Below are positions 16,583-24,597 of a stretch of DNA of 51,074 bases, piece after piece. A program made the position numbers and the translations under genes. Origin of the DNA: Verrucomicrobiota bacterium (GTDB lineage Bacteria; Verrucomicrobiota; Verrucomicrobiia; Limisphaerales; JACPZS01). Each line of letters begins with the position of its first letter. Position 1 is the stretch's first letter. The notes under the pieces are model-generated. The model was not told the origin of the DNA and made no database searches. It saw nothing but the letters and a program-made list of their open reading frames with translations. Where the stretch lies: positions 1 through 51,074 of the forward strand of contig JACPZS010000239.1 in the NCBI GenBank assembly GCA_016195385.1, given 5' to 3'.

Positions 16583-16969
16583 ATGAAAAAGACAAAAGCT
16601 TTTCGTCTCGGCGATCTGCAACTGCGGATCATGAAAGTCCTCTGGGAACATCCCGACGCGACCGTGGCCGATGTGCTCGCCGCGCTCGGCCCAAACGCTG
16701 ACCTCGCTTACACCACCATCGCCACGATGTTGCGAAAGATGGAGGAGCGCGGCCTTGTAGCCCATCGCGTGGACGGCCGCTCATTTCTTTATCACGCCGC
16801 TGTCGGCGAAGCCGAAATCAGCCACGGCATGACGAGTCACCTTGTGGACCGTCTATTTGAAGGCAGCCTTGCGGATGTCGTGAGTCACTTGCTGACCACG
16901 CGCGAGGTCAGCCGCGACGAACTGCGCGAACTGGAAAAACTCATCGCCGCCAAAAAGAAACAGTTATGA
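16583..16969 (+). CDS. BlaI/MecI/CopY-family repressor
   Basis: A 128-residue winged-helix repressor. The DNA-binding half has the family pattern LGDLQLRIMKVLWEHPDATV and the recognition segment AYTTIATMLRKMEERGLVAH. The C-terminal half (LVDRLFEGSLADVVSHLL) is the dimerisation part. In BlaI/MecI a partner M56 peptidase triggers cleavage in the C-terminal region at an Asn-Phe bond; here the corresponding area reads VVSHLL, so a different signal is possible. The stop codon overlaps the next gene's ATG by four bases (ATGA), so expression is coupled to the M56-secretin fusion, its likely sensor partner. Two operator-like palindromes sit directly upstream. The stimulus is unknown; beta-lactam sensing should not be assumed. 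Confidence 0.92.
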   Translation: MKKTKAFRLGDLQLRIMKVLWEHPDATVADVLAALGPNADLAYTTIATMLRKMEERGLVAHRVDGRSFLYHAAVGEAEISHGMTSHLVDRLFEGSLADVVSHLLTTREVSRDELRELEKLIAAKKKQL

Positions 16970-19900
16970 ACCCAACCATTTTATCCAACCCGTGGCTGCA
17001 CTTGTTCGGCATCCTGGCGTTCGAGTCGGCGATCATTGTCGGACTCGCGGCCGCGTTGCAGATGCTTCTTCAAGCGCCATCTTGGCGGCGCACTATTTGG
17101 CAAACTTGCGTGATCGCGCTGCTGGCGGTGGTCATCGTCGAATGCTTCGGCGGCGCGCACTGGCTGACGAAAGCAGCATCACTGAAACCTTCCCGAAGCC
17201 AGATCGTGGCAACAAAAAATCCAAACGCCTCTGTGGCGCCACCAATCAAGCCGCAACTAAACCCGGAATTTCGCAACCTGGTCGCCGAGCGAATGGCAAC
17301 CACTCAACGGCCCAAGCCCTCGGCGTCGTTTCCGCTGCCCGCTTCAACTGAAACAATTTCCGTTCCGCTGGAAATGCCGGCAGTCTCGGCGACCGGTCCG
17401 CTGGCGTCGGAAATCGCGTCAGAAACCACTAAACTCAACGGCCCAATGTCCTTCGAGTGGTTCGGTTTAATTTGGACTTTCGGCGTCGCCGTCCTCGCCG
17501 CTCGCGGTTTCCTGGGGCGATGCGCGTTTGCCGTGATTCGTTTGCGTCGTCAATCCGTTTGCGACGCCGAGTTGGAGCATCGCGTGCAGGCGTTGGCGCG
17601 AGGCATCGGCCTCACGCGACGGGTGCGGGTCATTCAACTCCGCGGCTTGTCCGGGCTAATCGCTTTCGGTTTAGCGCGGCCGACCGTTGCGCTGCCGCCC
17701 GATTTTGCCGCGCGCTTCAACGCCACCCAACAATCGGCGATGCTCGTGCATGAACTCGTGCATCTGGCGGCGCATGATCCCGCGTGGAACCTGGCCGCCG
17801 ATCTCGCCGTGGCGGCGTGGTGGTGGAATCCGCTTGCGTGGTGGGCGCGCCGCGAATTTCGCGCCGCGTGCGAAGCGGCGGCGGATGAAGCGAGCCTCGT
17901 CGTGCGGGGCGGCCCAAGCGCGCTCGCCGAATGCCTCGTCGATTTGGGCGCACGCCTGACGCAACCGCGCACGTTCGGCTGGCTCGGTGTAGGCGGAAGT
18001 GGATTTCGTTCCGGGCTGGGCCGGCGCGTCGAACGCCTGATCAACTTGCGCGAGCACGCGTGGCATCCCGTGGGACGAACGCGCTCGCTGCTCGCCCAAT
18101 CCATTGGCCCGGCGGCGCTCGTGGCGATCGCGGTTTGCGGCGCGGCGTGGACCAGCCCGCAATCGGTTCACGAAGGCGAGCGAGCGCGGAAGCTCATGCA
18201 ACGAAGCTGGCAGCGCCCGTTTGCCGTTTTCGCGATGGCCGGTGCCGCAGCCGAGACTCCATCAAAATCTCCCGAACCCGCGAGCAAGGACGTGCCGAAA
18301 GCAACCGCCTCCCCCACTCCCGAACCTGCCCCAGCCGCCATGATGCGTCGCTACGGTATGAGGCCGCCAGCGGGGACGACTTCGCCGGGAATCGATCCCG
18401 TCCTGGCTCAACGCTATGGATTGGCTACGACCTCGGCGACCAATCTTACACTCGCTCCTAACCTTGGTCAGCGCATTATTCTGAAAAAACTGGAAAGCAT
18501 CTATTTCGATGAATTGCCGAAGTTTGACGGCGTGCCCTTGAGCGAAGTTGTCAAATTCCTCAGAGACGAAGCGGTCAAACGAGATCCGACGCAGAAAGGC
18601 ATCAACTTCATCGTGAACAGTATGGCTCAAGACGGCAGTAACAGCTTGCGCACGATGGTGGATCCGAACACGGGTGAAACGGTTTCCATTCCGCGGCGAG
18701 AACCGCGAGATCTCAACAAGGTGCTGATTCGGCTCACGTTTCCGCTGCGAAGCATCCGGTTCAAAGACGCGCTCGACGTCCTCACGGAAGTGGCGGACAG
18801 CCCGATCGGATACACGATTGAGGAGTACGCGGTGGTCTTCACGCAGGGAACCAGCCCGCAGGCGGCGGCGGCCGCGAAAGCAGAAGTTGCTGCCCGTGAA
18901 CAAATGCTTTGGCGCTACGGAATGAAAAAATCTTCCGGTAGCGCGGCAGCCGCGAATGACGCTGTGCCACCGCCGCCACCGGGTATCGTTTGGGATGAGG
19001 CATTGGCGAAGCGCTACGGTTTGGTGATGCTTTCGGGTACGAACACAGTCGTGGGTCCAACATCCTCCACCAAGGGGCGGCTGACACTTTACTCGAAACT
19101 CGATCAAATCGTCATCGAGCAGACGCCTCCGTTCGATTTGCCATTGAGCGAAGTAGTTCGTTATCTGCACGACGAAGCCCGCAAGCGCGACGCGGAAAAG
19201 CGTGGGATCAATTTTGTCATCGCGGCGATACACGATCCCGCGGATGCCACGGCGGTAAATCCTTTCTCCGGCGAGCCGTTGCCCGCCAATCCTACTAACA
19301 ACTTGAACGACGTCCGCGTGAAACTGTCCGAGTTGCGCAACGTCCGGCTCAAAGAAGTGCTCGACGCCGTCATCAAAGTGGCCGAGCGCCCACTCCAATA
19401 CTCGGTGGAAAATTACGGCGTCGTAGTTTTCGCGGCAGCCGACAAAGCCGCAACCACGCAGACAAAACCGCAGGCGGCCGTAGCTGCGCCGGCGAAAGAG
19501 CTTTTCACACGCACGTTCAGAGTGAATCCCGACACGGTGACGACGGGATTGGAGCGCGCGTTCGGGATTTCGTTGAAGGGGGCTTCCAAGGATTCGCCGA
19601 CCACGAATCAAGTCCAAACTGCTTTGCGCGAGCTGCTGTCGCAGTTGGGTTTGGACATGACCTCGGGTGGCAATGCCCTTTTCTACAACGACCGCGCCGG
19701 CATCCTGATGGTGCGCGCTTCGCTGGCCGACTTGGAAACCGTCGAGAAGGCGATGGAAGTATTAAACGCCAATCCACCGCAAGTTGTGATCGAAGCCAAA
19801 TTGGTCACGCTTTCGGACGCGGACGCGAAGGCGCTGGGCATGGATTGGTTTTTGGGGAAAGCCTTGATCGATCAGACGACGAATGGAACGGCAGGTGCCA

Positions 19901-20865
19901 GCCAGCCGAATTTCAGAACCAACGCCGCGCTGACCACTGCGAATGGAATTCTCACCGATCCGCAATTCCGGGTCGTGTTGCGCGCCCTGGAACAACACGG
20001 CGGTGTGGACGTGCTGGGTGCGCCGAGGGTGACGACGTTGAGCGGGCGGCAGGCGCAGGTTTCCATGACGGAACGTAAGTCAATCGTCACCGGCATCGAA
20101 GGTGAGGCTGATGACAAAAAATCCGAAGACGACAAAACAAAATCGACGAAGAAAAAATTCACCGCGACGCCGATGGACTTTGGGCCGACGTTGGACGTGG
20201 TTCCCTATGTGGCGGCGGATGATTACACGATACGCGTGAAGGTCGTTTGCCATGTGAAGGAGTTTGTCGGATACGATGAGCCTCCCAAGTCGAGCAACGC
20301 GCAAGACGTGGAGCCGCTGCCTCGCATTCGTGTCAGCGAGGTCGAATCGCACTCGGTGCTGTTGGACGGCCAGACGCTCGTGCTGGGCGGCGGGTTGATC
20401 TCGGAAAATGTTTTGACCAAGGACAAGGTTCCCGTGTTGGGCGACATCCCACTCCTAGGCCGGCTCTTTCGCAGTGAAACGGCATTGACCAACAAGAAGC
20501 ATCTCGTGGTATTCCTCACGCCGAGGATCATCGATCCGGCGGGCAACCCAGTGCATTCGGCCGATAACTTTCCGGTCGCTCCCAATTCCGTTGCTTCGCC
20601 GCCGAAGGTTTTTCTGAGCGGCCAGATCAAAAACACCCGTGCCATCTCTCTGCCTGACAACGGAAGCTGGACCATCAGCAATGCGCTCGTGGCGGCGGGT
20701 GGCACAACGGAATTTGCAGATTTGAATAAGATCCAGCTGACGCGAAATGGAAAGAAGACAATTCATGCTCTCGATAAATCGTTCCAGCCGTTAAACCCTG
20801 ACGAAGCGATGAAACTTGAGCCGGGAGATTTCATTTTCGTTCCGGCAAAGACGATAAATTTTTGA
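16966..20865 (+). CDS. M56 (BlaR1-like) membrane peptidase fused to secretin and SLBB-like domains
   Basis: One uninterrupted frame of 1299 residues. Residues 1-400 are a BlaR1/MecR1-type module: membrane helices near 12-35, 46-64, 165-185 and 380-393, the zinc motif HELVH (262-266) and the downstream ligand region CEAAADE (302-308). Beyond the last helix comes a Pro-rich linker, then two copies of one domain (about 458-628 and 643-822; RRYGM/WRYGM start, PLSEVVKFLRDEA/PLSEVVRYLHDEA, IEEYAVVF/VENYGVVVF end). An N-domain follows, then a secretin domain (about 938-1190; PPQVVIEAKLV, VPVLGDIPLLGRLF, VVFLTPRIIDP). The last 87 residues resemble SLBB (VFLSGQIKN, ISNALVAAGG, EPGDFIFVPA). In BlaR1 the part after the last helix is the periplasmic sensor; here that place is taken by secretin-type domains. 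It may sense or form part of an envelope structure and signal through the coupled BlaI repressor. Confidence 0.9.
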   Translation: MNPTILSNPWLHLFGILAFESAIIVGLAAALQMLLQAPSWRRTIWQTCVIALLAVVIVECFGGAHWLTKAASLKPSRSQIVATKNPNASVAPPIKPQLNPEFRNLVAERMATTQRPKPSASFPLPASTETISVPLEMPAVSATGPLASEIASETTKLNGPMSFEWFGLIWTFGVAVLAARGFLGRCAFAVIRLRRQSVCDAELEHRVQALARGIGLTRRVRVIQLRGLSGLIAFGLARPTVALPPDFAARFNATQQSAMLVHELVHLAAHDPAWNLAADLAVAAWWWNPLAWWARREFRAACEAAADEASLVVRGGPSALAECLVDLGARLTQPRTFGWLGVGGSGFRSGLGRRVERLINLREHAWHPVGRTRSLLAQSIGPAALVAIAVCGAAWTSPQSVHEGERARKLMQRSWQRPFAVFAMAGAAAETPSKSPEPASKDVPKATASPTPEPAPAAMMRRYGMRPPAGTTSPGIDPVLAQRYGLATTSATNLTLAPNLGQRIILKKLESIYFDELPKFDGVPLSEVVKFLRDEAVKRDPTQKGINFIVNSMAQDGSNSLRTMVDPNTGETVSIPRREPRDLNKVLIRLTFPLRSIRFKDALDVLTEVADSPIGYTIEEYAVVFTQGTSPQAAAAAKAEVAAREQMLWRYGMKKSSGSAAAANDAVPPPPPGIVWDEALAKRYGLVMLSGTNTVVGPTSSTKGRLTLYSKLDQIVIEQTPPFDLPLSEVVRYLHDEARKRDAEKRGINFVIAAIHDPADATAVNPFSGEPLPANPTNNLNDVRVKLSELRNVRLKEVLDAVIKVAERPLQYSVENYGVVVFAAADKAATTQTKPQAAVAAPAKELFTRTFRVNPDTVTTGLERAFGISLKGASKDSPTTNQVQTALRELLSQLGLDMTSGGNALFYNDRAGILMVRASLADLETVEKAMEVLNANPPQVVIEAKLVTLSDADAKALGMDWFLGKALIDQTTNGTAGASQPNFRTNAALTTANGILTDPQFRVVLRALEQHGGVDVLGAPRVTTLSGRQAQVSMTERKSIVTGIEGEADDKKSEDDKTKSTKKKFTATPMDFGPTLDVVPYVAADDYTIRVKVVCHVKEFVGYDEPPKSSNAQDVEPLPRIRVSEVESHSVLLDGQTLVLGGGLISENVLTKDKVPVLGDIPLLGRLFRSETALTNKKHLVVFLTPRIIDPAGNPVHSADNFPVAPNSVASPPKVFLSGQIKNTRAISLPDNGSWTISNALVAAGGTTEFADLNKIQLTRNGKKTIHALDKSFQPLNPDEAMKLEPGDFIFVPAKTINF

Positions 20866-20887
20866 CCTTCACGCAGCGAACAAAACC

Positions 20888-20954
20888 AATTTGGAATTCA
20901 AGAACTCAGGAAGAAAAACTGCGGTCATTTTCCTGAGTTTCGGAGTTCCAAATT
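20888..20954 (+). terminator. Long two-part hairpin after the M56-secretin gene
   Basis: The outer arms AATTTGGAA / TTCCAAATT and the inner arms ACTCAGGAA / TTCCTGAGT form a 67-base stem-loop with an internal bulge, beginning 23 bases after the stop. There is no strong T-run after the stem, only ATTTTATG, so it may be a terminator, an mRNA-stabilising structure or a palindromic repeat. Confidence 0.5.
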
Positions 20955-21018
20955 TTATGAATCCATGTCTGCGCGGAAATCAATTTGACCGCGATGCGTG
21001 CGCCGATAAGGTTGCGCC

Positions 21019-21393
21019 ATGATCCATTCACCCGGTTTTCTGAAATTGGTCAACGAGGCGCGAACGCGCGTGAAGGAAATTTCCATCGCCGACGCCCGCG
21101 CGCGGCTGGAGAAAAATCCGCACGCCGTGCTCGTGGACGTGCGCGAGGATTCCGAATGGCTCGCTGGACACGCCACACAGGCGATTCATCTCGGCAAAGG
21201 AGTTCTGGAGCGCGACATCGAAAAAACTCTGCCCAATCAAAATGCGGAGATCATCATGTACTGCGGCGGTGGTTATCGTTCCGCGCTGACGGCTGAAGTC
21301 GCGCAACGCATGGGCTATCGCAATGTTTTCTCGCTCATCGGCGGCTACAAGGGGATGGTCGAAGCGAAGTGGCCGATGAAACAAGAGGCGTAA
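21019..21393 (+). CDS. Rhodanese-like domain protein
   Basis: A 124-residue single-domain rhodanese. The entry segment AVLVDVREDSEWLAGH and the active-site loop YCGGGYRSAL, with Cys82 as the persulfide-carrying nucleophile, define the family. There is no signal peptide, so it is cytoplasmic and probably handles sulfane sulfur transfer or detoxification. The six-residue active-site loop is typical of sulfurtransferases. It lies alone on the plus strand and converges with a minus-strand membrane-protein gene. Confidence 0.9.
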   Translation: MIHSPGFLKLVNEARTRVKEISIADARARLEKNPHAVLVDVREDSEWLAGHATQAIHLGKGVLERDIEKTLPNQNAEIIMYCGGGYRSALTAEVAQRMGYRNVFSLIGGYKGMVEAKWPMKQEA

Positions 21394-21408
21394 CGCGCAC
21401 GAGTCTTT

Positions 21409-21876
21409 TCAGATTGGTTCGTCAGGATTCGGTCGTTTGTCAGCAGTCGTTCGAGCGTCTTCTTCCAGGAAGCGTCCCACGCGCCAAATCGCAAAGCCCA
21501 GCACCGAGAGTGCGAGCACGGCCAGCGTCGTGCCGATGGCAACGTCGCGCAACCTTTCGCGGGAGACATCCTTGACGCCATAAATGAACGCGCTGGCGGT
21601 GAGCAACACGACCGCCCCTGCGAACAAGAGAAAGTTGCGGCGGGAGCGGCGTCCGTCATTGGCGATCTTCGGCCACGCAAACCATGAAACAACCGCCGCC
21701 ACGAGGAAGACAACGAGCGTGCCCGGTGATAGCTCGATATGAACTTGTGGATTGATCTGCTTCAACGACCAGAGGAACGCCGCCATGAAGCCCAGGCTCA
21801 CGGCCACGGACAACTGCATCACGCGCGCGAACTGGCGGTCGGTTTGGGGTTCGTCGGGCACGATCAAATCTTTCAA
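21409..21876 (-). CDS. Small membrane protein of unknown function, four predicted helices
   Basis: A 155-residue protein with four hydrophobic segments: LSVAVSLGFMAAFLW, LSPGTLVVFLVAAVVSWFAW, LLFAGAVVLLTASAFIYG and VAIGTTLAVLALSVLGFAIW. They are joined by a charged loop (NDGRRSRRN), and an acidic tail ends the protein. The frame opens with TTG at 21876, six bases after the glcD stop; a GTG at 21861 with GAAAG upstream is the alternative start. Its position directly behind glcD suggests co-transcription. No family recognised. Confidence 0.65.
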   Translation of the reverse strand: MKDLIVPDEPQTDRQFARVMQLSVAVSLGFMAAFLWSLKQINPQVHIELSPGTLVVFLVAAVVSWFAWPKIANDGRRSRRNFLLFAGAVVLLTASAFIYGVKDVSRERLRDVAIGTTLAVLALSVLGFAIWRVGRFLEEDARTTADKRPNPDEPI

Positions 21877-21881
21877 ATCCG

Positions 21882-23264
21882 TTAATCGAACATCTTCCCC
21901 GGATTCAAAATGCCGTGCGGGTCGAGCGCGCGGCGCAGTTCACGCATCACGCGCATCTGGGCCGCGCCGACAAACTTCGGCAGGAAATCCTTTTTCGCCA
22001 AACCAACGCCATGCTCGCCTGTGATCGTGCCGCCGAGGCGGATGGCTTCGTCGAAAATTTCTTTGAACGCCTCGTGGACGCGGTGCATCTCCTCCTTGTT
22101 TCGTTCATCGGTCAGGAACGTGGGATGCAAATTGCCGTCGCCCATGTGGCCGAAAGTGCCGATGCGCAGCCGGTATTTTTTTGCGATGGCTTCGACGAAA
22201 CGAATCATCTTCGCCAGTTCGCTGCGCGGCACAGTCGCGTCCTCTAGGATGGTGGTTGGTGCCAGGCGGGCGAGCGCGCTGAACGCGCTGCGGCGGGCGG
22301 CGGCGAGTTTGGTGGCTTCGGTATCGTCTTTCGCGACGCGCACTTCCGTCGCGCCGTTTTTGCGCGCGAGCTCCTCCATCTGCGCGGCTTCGTCGGCCAC
22401 AGCGGCGGGATGACCGTCGGTTTCCATGAGCAACAACGCCTCGCAATCGAGTGGCAGGCCGACTTTCGCAAAATCTTCGACGCAATGAATCGTGGTGCGG
22501 TCGAGAAATTCCAGCGTGCAGGGAATGATCTGCGCCGCGATAATCTCCGAGACGCATTGCGCGGCTTTGTCCATCGCGTCGAAGGTCGCGACCATCGTTT
22601 TCTTCGCGGCGGGTTTCGGAATCAGTTTGAGCAAAACTTTCGTGATGACGCCGAGCGTGCCTTCCGAGCCGATGAACAAATCCTTGAGTGAATAACCCGC
22701 AACGTCTTTCACGCACTTGTTGCCGGTCCACATCACTTCGCCGTCGGGCAGGACGACTTCGAGGCCCATGACGTAGTTGCGCGTGATGCCGTATTTCAAA
22801 CCACGCAGTCCGCCGGAATTTTCCGCTACGTTGCCGCCGATGGTGGAGATTTTCATTGAGCCGGGATCGGGCGGGTAGAACAGCCCGACCGCGCCCGCGG
22901 CCTCGGCGATGGTGAGTGTGGTCGCGCCCGGCTCGACAAGCATCGTCAAGTTCGCGCGATCGACTTCGAGGATTTTGTCCATCTTCGCGGTGCAGAGCAC
23001 GATGCAACCTTGGCTCGGCACGCTGCCGCCGCTCAGGCCCGTGCCGGAGCCGCGCGTGACGACGGCGATCCGTTGATCGTTAGCCAACTTCAAGACTGCA
23101 GCAACTTCAGGAGTCGATTGCGCGAAGACGACGCAGCCGGGCATTTGTTGCAACGCCGCTGTGCCGTCGAACGAATAGGGAATGAGATCTTCCTTCGCAG
23201 TGAGGATCGTCGAAGGATCGAAGACACCGCGCAGCTCGGTCAAAAATTTCTGCAATGAGGACAT
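21882..23264 (-). CDS. glcD: FAD-linked oxidase, glycolate oxidase subunit GlcD-like
   Basis: A 460-residue flavoprotein of the GlcD/D-lactate dehydrogenase branch. The FAD-binding PCMH domain shows VVTRGSGTGLSGGSVPSQGC, YPPDPGSMKISTIGGNVAEN and GSEGTLGVITKVLLKL. The C-terminal oxidase domain has GTFGHMGDGNLHPTF (metal and substrate binding) and ends GTITGEHGVGLAKKDF and DPHGILNPGKMFD. It oxidises a 2-hydroxy acid such as glycolate or D-lactate, feeding electrons to partner subunits or quinone. The partner genes glcE and glcF are not seen in this window. A GAGGGTG site precedes the ATG. The substrate is uncertain because this family is broad. Confidence 0.9.
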   Translation of the reverse strand: MSSLQKFLTELRGVFDPSTILTAKEDLIPYSFDGTAALQQMPGCVVFAQSTPEVAAVLKLANDQRIAVVTRGSGTGLSGGSVPSQGCIVLCTAKMDKILEVDRANLTMLVEPGATTLTIAEAAGAVGLFYPPDPGSMKISTIGGNVAENSGGLRGLKYGITRNYVMGLEVVLPDGEVMWTGNKCVKDVAGYSLKDLFIGSEGTLGVITKVLLKLIPKPAAKKTMVATFDAMDKAAQCVSEIIAAQIIPCTLEFLDRTTIHCVEDFAKVGLPLDCEALLLMETDGHPAAVADEAAQMEELARKNGATEVRVAKDDTEATKLAAARRSAFSALARLAPTTILEDATVPRSELAKMIRFVEAIAKKYRLRIGTFGHMGDGNLHPTFLTDERNKEEMHRVHEAFKEIFDEAIRLGGTITGEHGVGLAKKDFLPKFVGAAQMRVMRELRRALDPHGILNPGKMFD

Positions 23265-23336
23265 AGTCAGGACACCCTCAATCTTCCAGAAACCTCAGCC
23301 CACGCGACAAGAACAAAACCGTAGTTGGAAAAACTT

Positions 23337-23693
23337 TCAGCGGTGACCAATGGTTTTCGCGAGCACGCCGGGAATGTTGGAGGCACCACTCCGCTCAATG
23401 GCATCCCGATCCACGATCAGCACGGAACCTGCGGAGGTCGTGAACTGGCCGTTGCGCCGGATTTTTTGCTTGATGTGGGAGCCGGTGATTTCAACGCGCG
23501 CGTCTTTCTCCCGAACGGTTTTCGTTTCTTGTTTGGCGGCTGACTTGGAAGCAGGTGGCTGGGCTTTCTCGTCGCTAGCGGCTGCAGGGATGGTTTGTGA
23601 AGTGATGATTACCAGACTGAGCGTGCTCGCGGCCAGTGTTCGCGAAATGCAGATGCCGCGCGGCGATGTAAAAAATGGTTTTAGAGTTTTCAT
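23337..23693 (-). CDS. Short secreted protein resembling an isolated TonB-receptor plug fragment
   Basis: A 118-residue protein with a signal region (SRTLAASTLSLVIITSQTI, ending PAAA), a charged Lys/Ala linker, and then VEITGSHIKQK, with VLIVDRDAIERSGASNIPGV and LAKTIGHR at the end. This last part lines up with the start of the plug domain of the large TonB receptor about 4 kb away (VVITGSSIPQ, ITAEDIHQAGSGDVLQVLAK). No beta-barrel follows. It may be a decayed receptor start, or a short periplasmic protein that kept the plug entry. Start at 23693 is preferred because the signal peptide begins there; an upstream ATG would add 13 residues. Role unknown. Confidence 0.65.
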   Translation of the reverse strand: MKTLKPFFTSPRGICISRTLAASTLSLVIITSQTIPAAASDEKAQPPASKSAAKQETKTVREKDARVEITGSHIKQKIRRNGQFTTSAGSVLIVDRDAIERSGASNIPGVLAKTIGHR

Positions 23694-23762
23694 ATCATGA
23701 CACGACGCTAGCTTTTGAGGACAAATCCGCAAGCCTCGGTTTTGTGAAGCCTAAAGTCCGCC

Positions 23763-24458
23763 TTACTTGGCACGAAACGGCTCACAGTTCTCAAAACTCA
23801 CGACGCCGTTGCGCAAACCCACACAGCGGCCGGTGTAGGTGATTTCGTCGCCGACGCTGATGAATGTAATTGGCGCGCGTCCTGATTTTTCTCCAACAAC
23901 GCGCTCGTGATCCCCCGCGACATAAACTTTGGTAAACTCATCCGACGGGCGCACTTCACAAACGACGCGCAGCGTTTGCTCAGGCAGCCGAAAAATTACC
24001 CGGTACGGCGAGACGAACAGTTCTTTGTTCACGTCGGTGACGATGCCTCGAATTCGAAAAATCTGCTTGCGGAAGCGCAAGTCAGCCGCCGGAACATCGC
24101 TGGCGTAATGGTTTAGCAAGTCGTGAATCGAGACTACCTCGCCCTTGGCCAAGGGCGGCAGAGTGTGAATGGGCGGCGTCGGCGGCTGTTTCTGTTCGGC
24201 CTTTTCAACCGCGGGCGGAAGCCAGCGCGCCGGTTTGGCAGCGGCTTTTTTTAGTTCAGTCTGTTCGCCTTTGAGGCGCGCAATCTCTGCTTTGGCGGCG
24301 GACAATTCAGTTGCCAGACGGTCAGCATCGGCAGCTTTCCGTTCGAGTTCTTGGAGACGGGCTTTGGGTACGGTTATGGTTTCGTCGGCCAGTGTGACAA
24401 GCAAGCCGCACAGAAAGAGAGTGACGAACGTCAACCATCTTGCAGCGCGTATTGCCAT
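23763..24458 (-). CDS. Exported protein with coiled coil and C-terminal OB-fold (tRNA_anti-like)
   Basis: A 231-residue protein with a signal or anchor helix (WLTFVTLFLCGLLVTLA), a coiled-coil region rich in Lys/Ala/Glu (ETITVPKARLQELERKAADA onward, about residues 30-75) and a Pro-rich linker. The C-terminal domain (about 110-231) resembles the OB-fold of the tRNA_anti-like family (IHDLLNHYASDVPAADLRF, RIRGIVTDV, GDEITYTGRCVGLRNGVVSFENC). Such domains usually bind other ligands rather than tRNA when exported. The start at 24458 was taken because an earlier in-frame ATG (24479) adds only a few residues. Function is unknown; the neighbouring gene encodes the TonB receptor. Confidence 0.72.
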   Translation of the reverse strand: MAIRAARWLTFVTLFLCGLLVTLADETITVPKARLQELERKAADADRLATELSAAKAEIARLKGEQTELKKAAAKPARWLPPAVEKAEQKQPPTPPIHTLPPLAKGEVVSIHDLLNHYASDVPAADLRFRKQIFRIRGIVTDVNKELFVSPYRVIFRLPEQTLRVVCEVRPSDEFTKVYVAGDHERVVGEKSGRAPITFISVGDEITYTGRCVGLRNGVVSFENCEPFRAK

Positions 24459-24597
24459 AAAAATTTTTGATCGCCACAACCATGCGTGCGCGAAACCGAA
24501 AACTCACGTCCAGACACGGCGGACATGAATTCCAGACTCTGCCGTCGAAAAAAAGGCCGCCCCTGAGGAGAAGCGACCGTGTTATGAAAATGACTGC

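Noticed and set aside
16583-20865. Beta-lactam resistance regulator BlaI-BlaR1
   Set aside because: The M56 protein has no penicillin-binding sensor domain and there is no beta-lactamase gene nearby, so the family label should not be read as antibiotic sensing.
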